The notes beneath the pieces were generated by a model. It was not told where the DNA came from, did no database searches, and was given only the letters and a program-made list of their open reading frames with translations. A stretch of 13,094 bases of DNA from a bacterium (lineage in GTDB: Bacteria > Ratteibacteria > UBA8468). The position numbers and the translations under genes were made by a program. Location of the stretch: the NCBI GenBank assembly GCA_030672255.1, contig DAOVGU010000180.1, positions 1 to 13,094 on the forward strand, written 5' to 3'. Below, piece after piece: positions 12,838-13,094 of the stretch (position 1 is the first letter of the stretch; every line of letters begins with the position of its first letter).

Positions 12838-13094
12838 AGAAAGGTAGATAGATATCTTTCTCCCGTATCGGGCAAAATCACGATAATAAGTTTATCCTTG
12901 CTTTCTTTCCTTTTTCCTACCTCTATCGCGGCCCAGGTTGCTGCCCCGGAGGAAATACCGGCTAAGATTCCTTCTTCCTTAACCAGCCTTTTCGCCATTA
13001 TTTCCGCATCTTCATTACTTACCTTAATTACCTCATCAACAACCCTCATTTTCAGAACCTCAGGAATGAAGCCAGCTCCAATACCCTGAATCTT
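12828..13094 (-). CDS. cysK: Cysteine synthase (O-acetylserine sulfhydrylase), C-terminal end
   Basis: The last 89 codons of a PLP-dependent cysteine synthase, open to the window edge. KIQGIGAGFIPEVL is the conserved loop that closes on the substrate, followed by DEVIKVSNEDAEIMAKRLVKEEGI and the phosphate/PLP-side motif GISSGAATWAA; ILPDTGERYLST is the standard C-terminal signature. The enzyme makes L-cysteine from O-acetylserine and sulfide in the cytoplasm. After YLST the chain ends FLSF, and the last codons and the TGA stop come from the palindromic repeat inserted there. The protein is otherwise of normal length. Cystathionine beta-synthase is less likely because the chain ends here without a regulatory domain. 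It is on the same strand as larE but 341 repeat-filled bases upstream. Confidence 0.93.
   Translation of the reverse strand, partial: KIQGIGAGFIPEVLKMRVVDEVIKVSNEDAEIMAKRLVKEEGILAGISSGAATWAAIEVGKRKESKDKLIIVILPDTGERYLSTFLSF

Overview
The window looks like a chromosomal segment of an uncultured, Gram-negative-type bacterium. Three things suggest a PVC-like or candidate-phylum lineage (Omnitrophota, Lentisphaerota or similar). There is a pseudopilin with the [22 protein letters not shown] signature. The gaps hold many short palindromic repeats of the GTCATTGCGA and GTCATTCTGA type. Most genes use Shine-Dalgarno leaders. The assignment is an inference from style, not a phylogenetic result. No tRNA, rRNA, transposase or CRISPR array is visible.

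Layout. (1) 1-572, minus strand: 5' part of a type II secretion/type IV pilus-like pseudopilin gene that runs off the left edge. (2) 573-999: a non-coding, repeat-rich gap with nested palindromes, a ten-base C/G homopolymer next to a perfect -35 box, and a possible terminator. (3) 1000-10491, minus strand: one tightly packed block of ten reading frames that reads as a single operon. In transcription order it holds a LacI-family regulator, two small unknown ORFs (62 and 52 aa), a cupin, two paralogous transglutaminase-like proteins, a GHL-type TIM-barrel protein, two paralogous beta-propellers and a larger putative glycoside hydrolase with a glutamine-amidotransferase-like second domain. Neighbours overlap by 4-19 bases or sit 12-45 bases apart. 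(4) 10492-10667: a divergent control region with a near-consensus promoter for lacI overlapped by a LacI-type operator, and a second promoter firing the other way. (5) 10668-11657, plus strand: a kelch-type beta-propeller. (6) 11686-12486, minus strand: LarE, the sulfur insertase for the nickel-pincer cofactor of lactate racemase-type enzymes. (7) 12487-12827: a mosaic of short palindromes. (8) 12828-13094, minus strand: the C-terminal end of cysteine synthase CysK.

How the genes may work together. The operon resembles a carbohydrate-utilisation locus (regulator, hydrolase-like barrels, cupin, propellers), but no product shows a signal peptide and no transporter is present. The products should therefore act in the cytoplasm on something imported or made inside the cell. 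Two transglutaminase/cysteine-protease folds beside two glycosidase-like barrels hint at a substrate with both amide and glycosidic bonds, or at a set of non-enzymatic binding domains. The substrate is unknown. This locus is the best candidate here for an undescribed system.

Several longest-ORF starts (4036, 5233, 8796, 10536, 10626, 2862) were moved inward because a Shine-Dalgarno site, promoter position or domain start favours an internal ATG.
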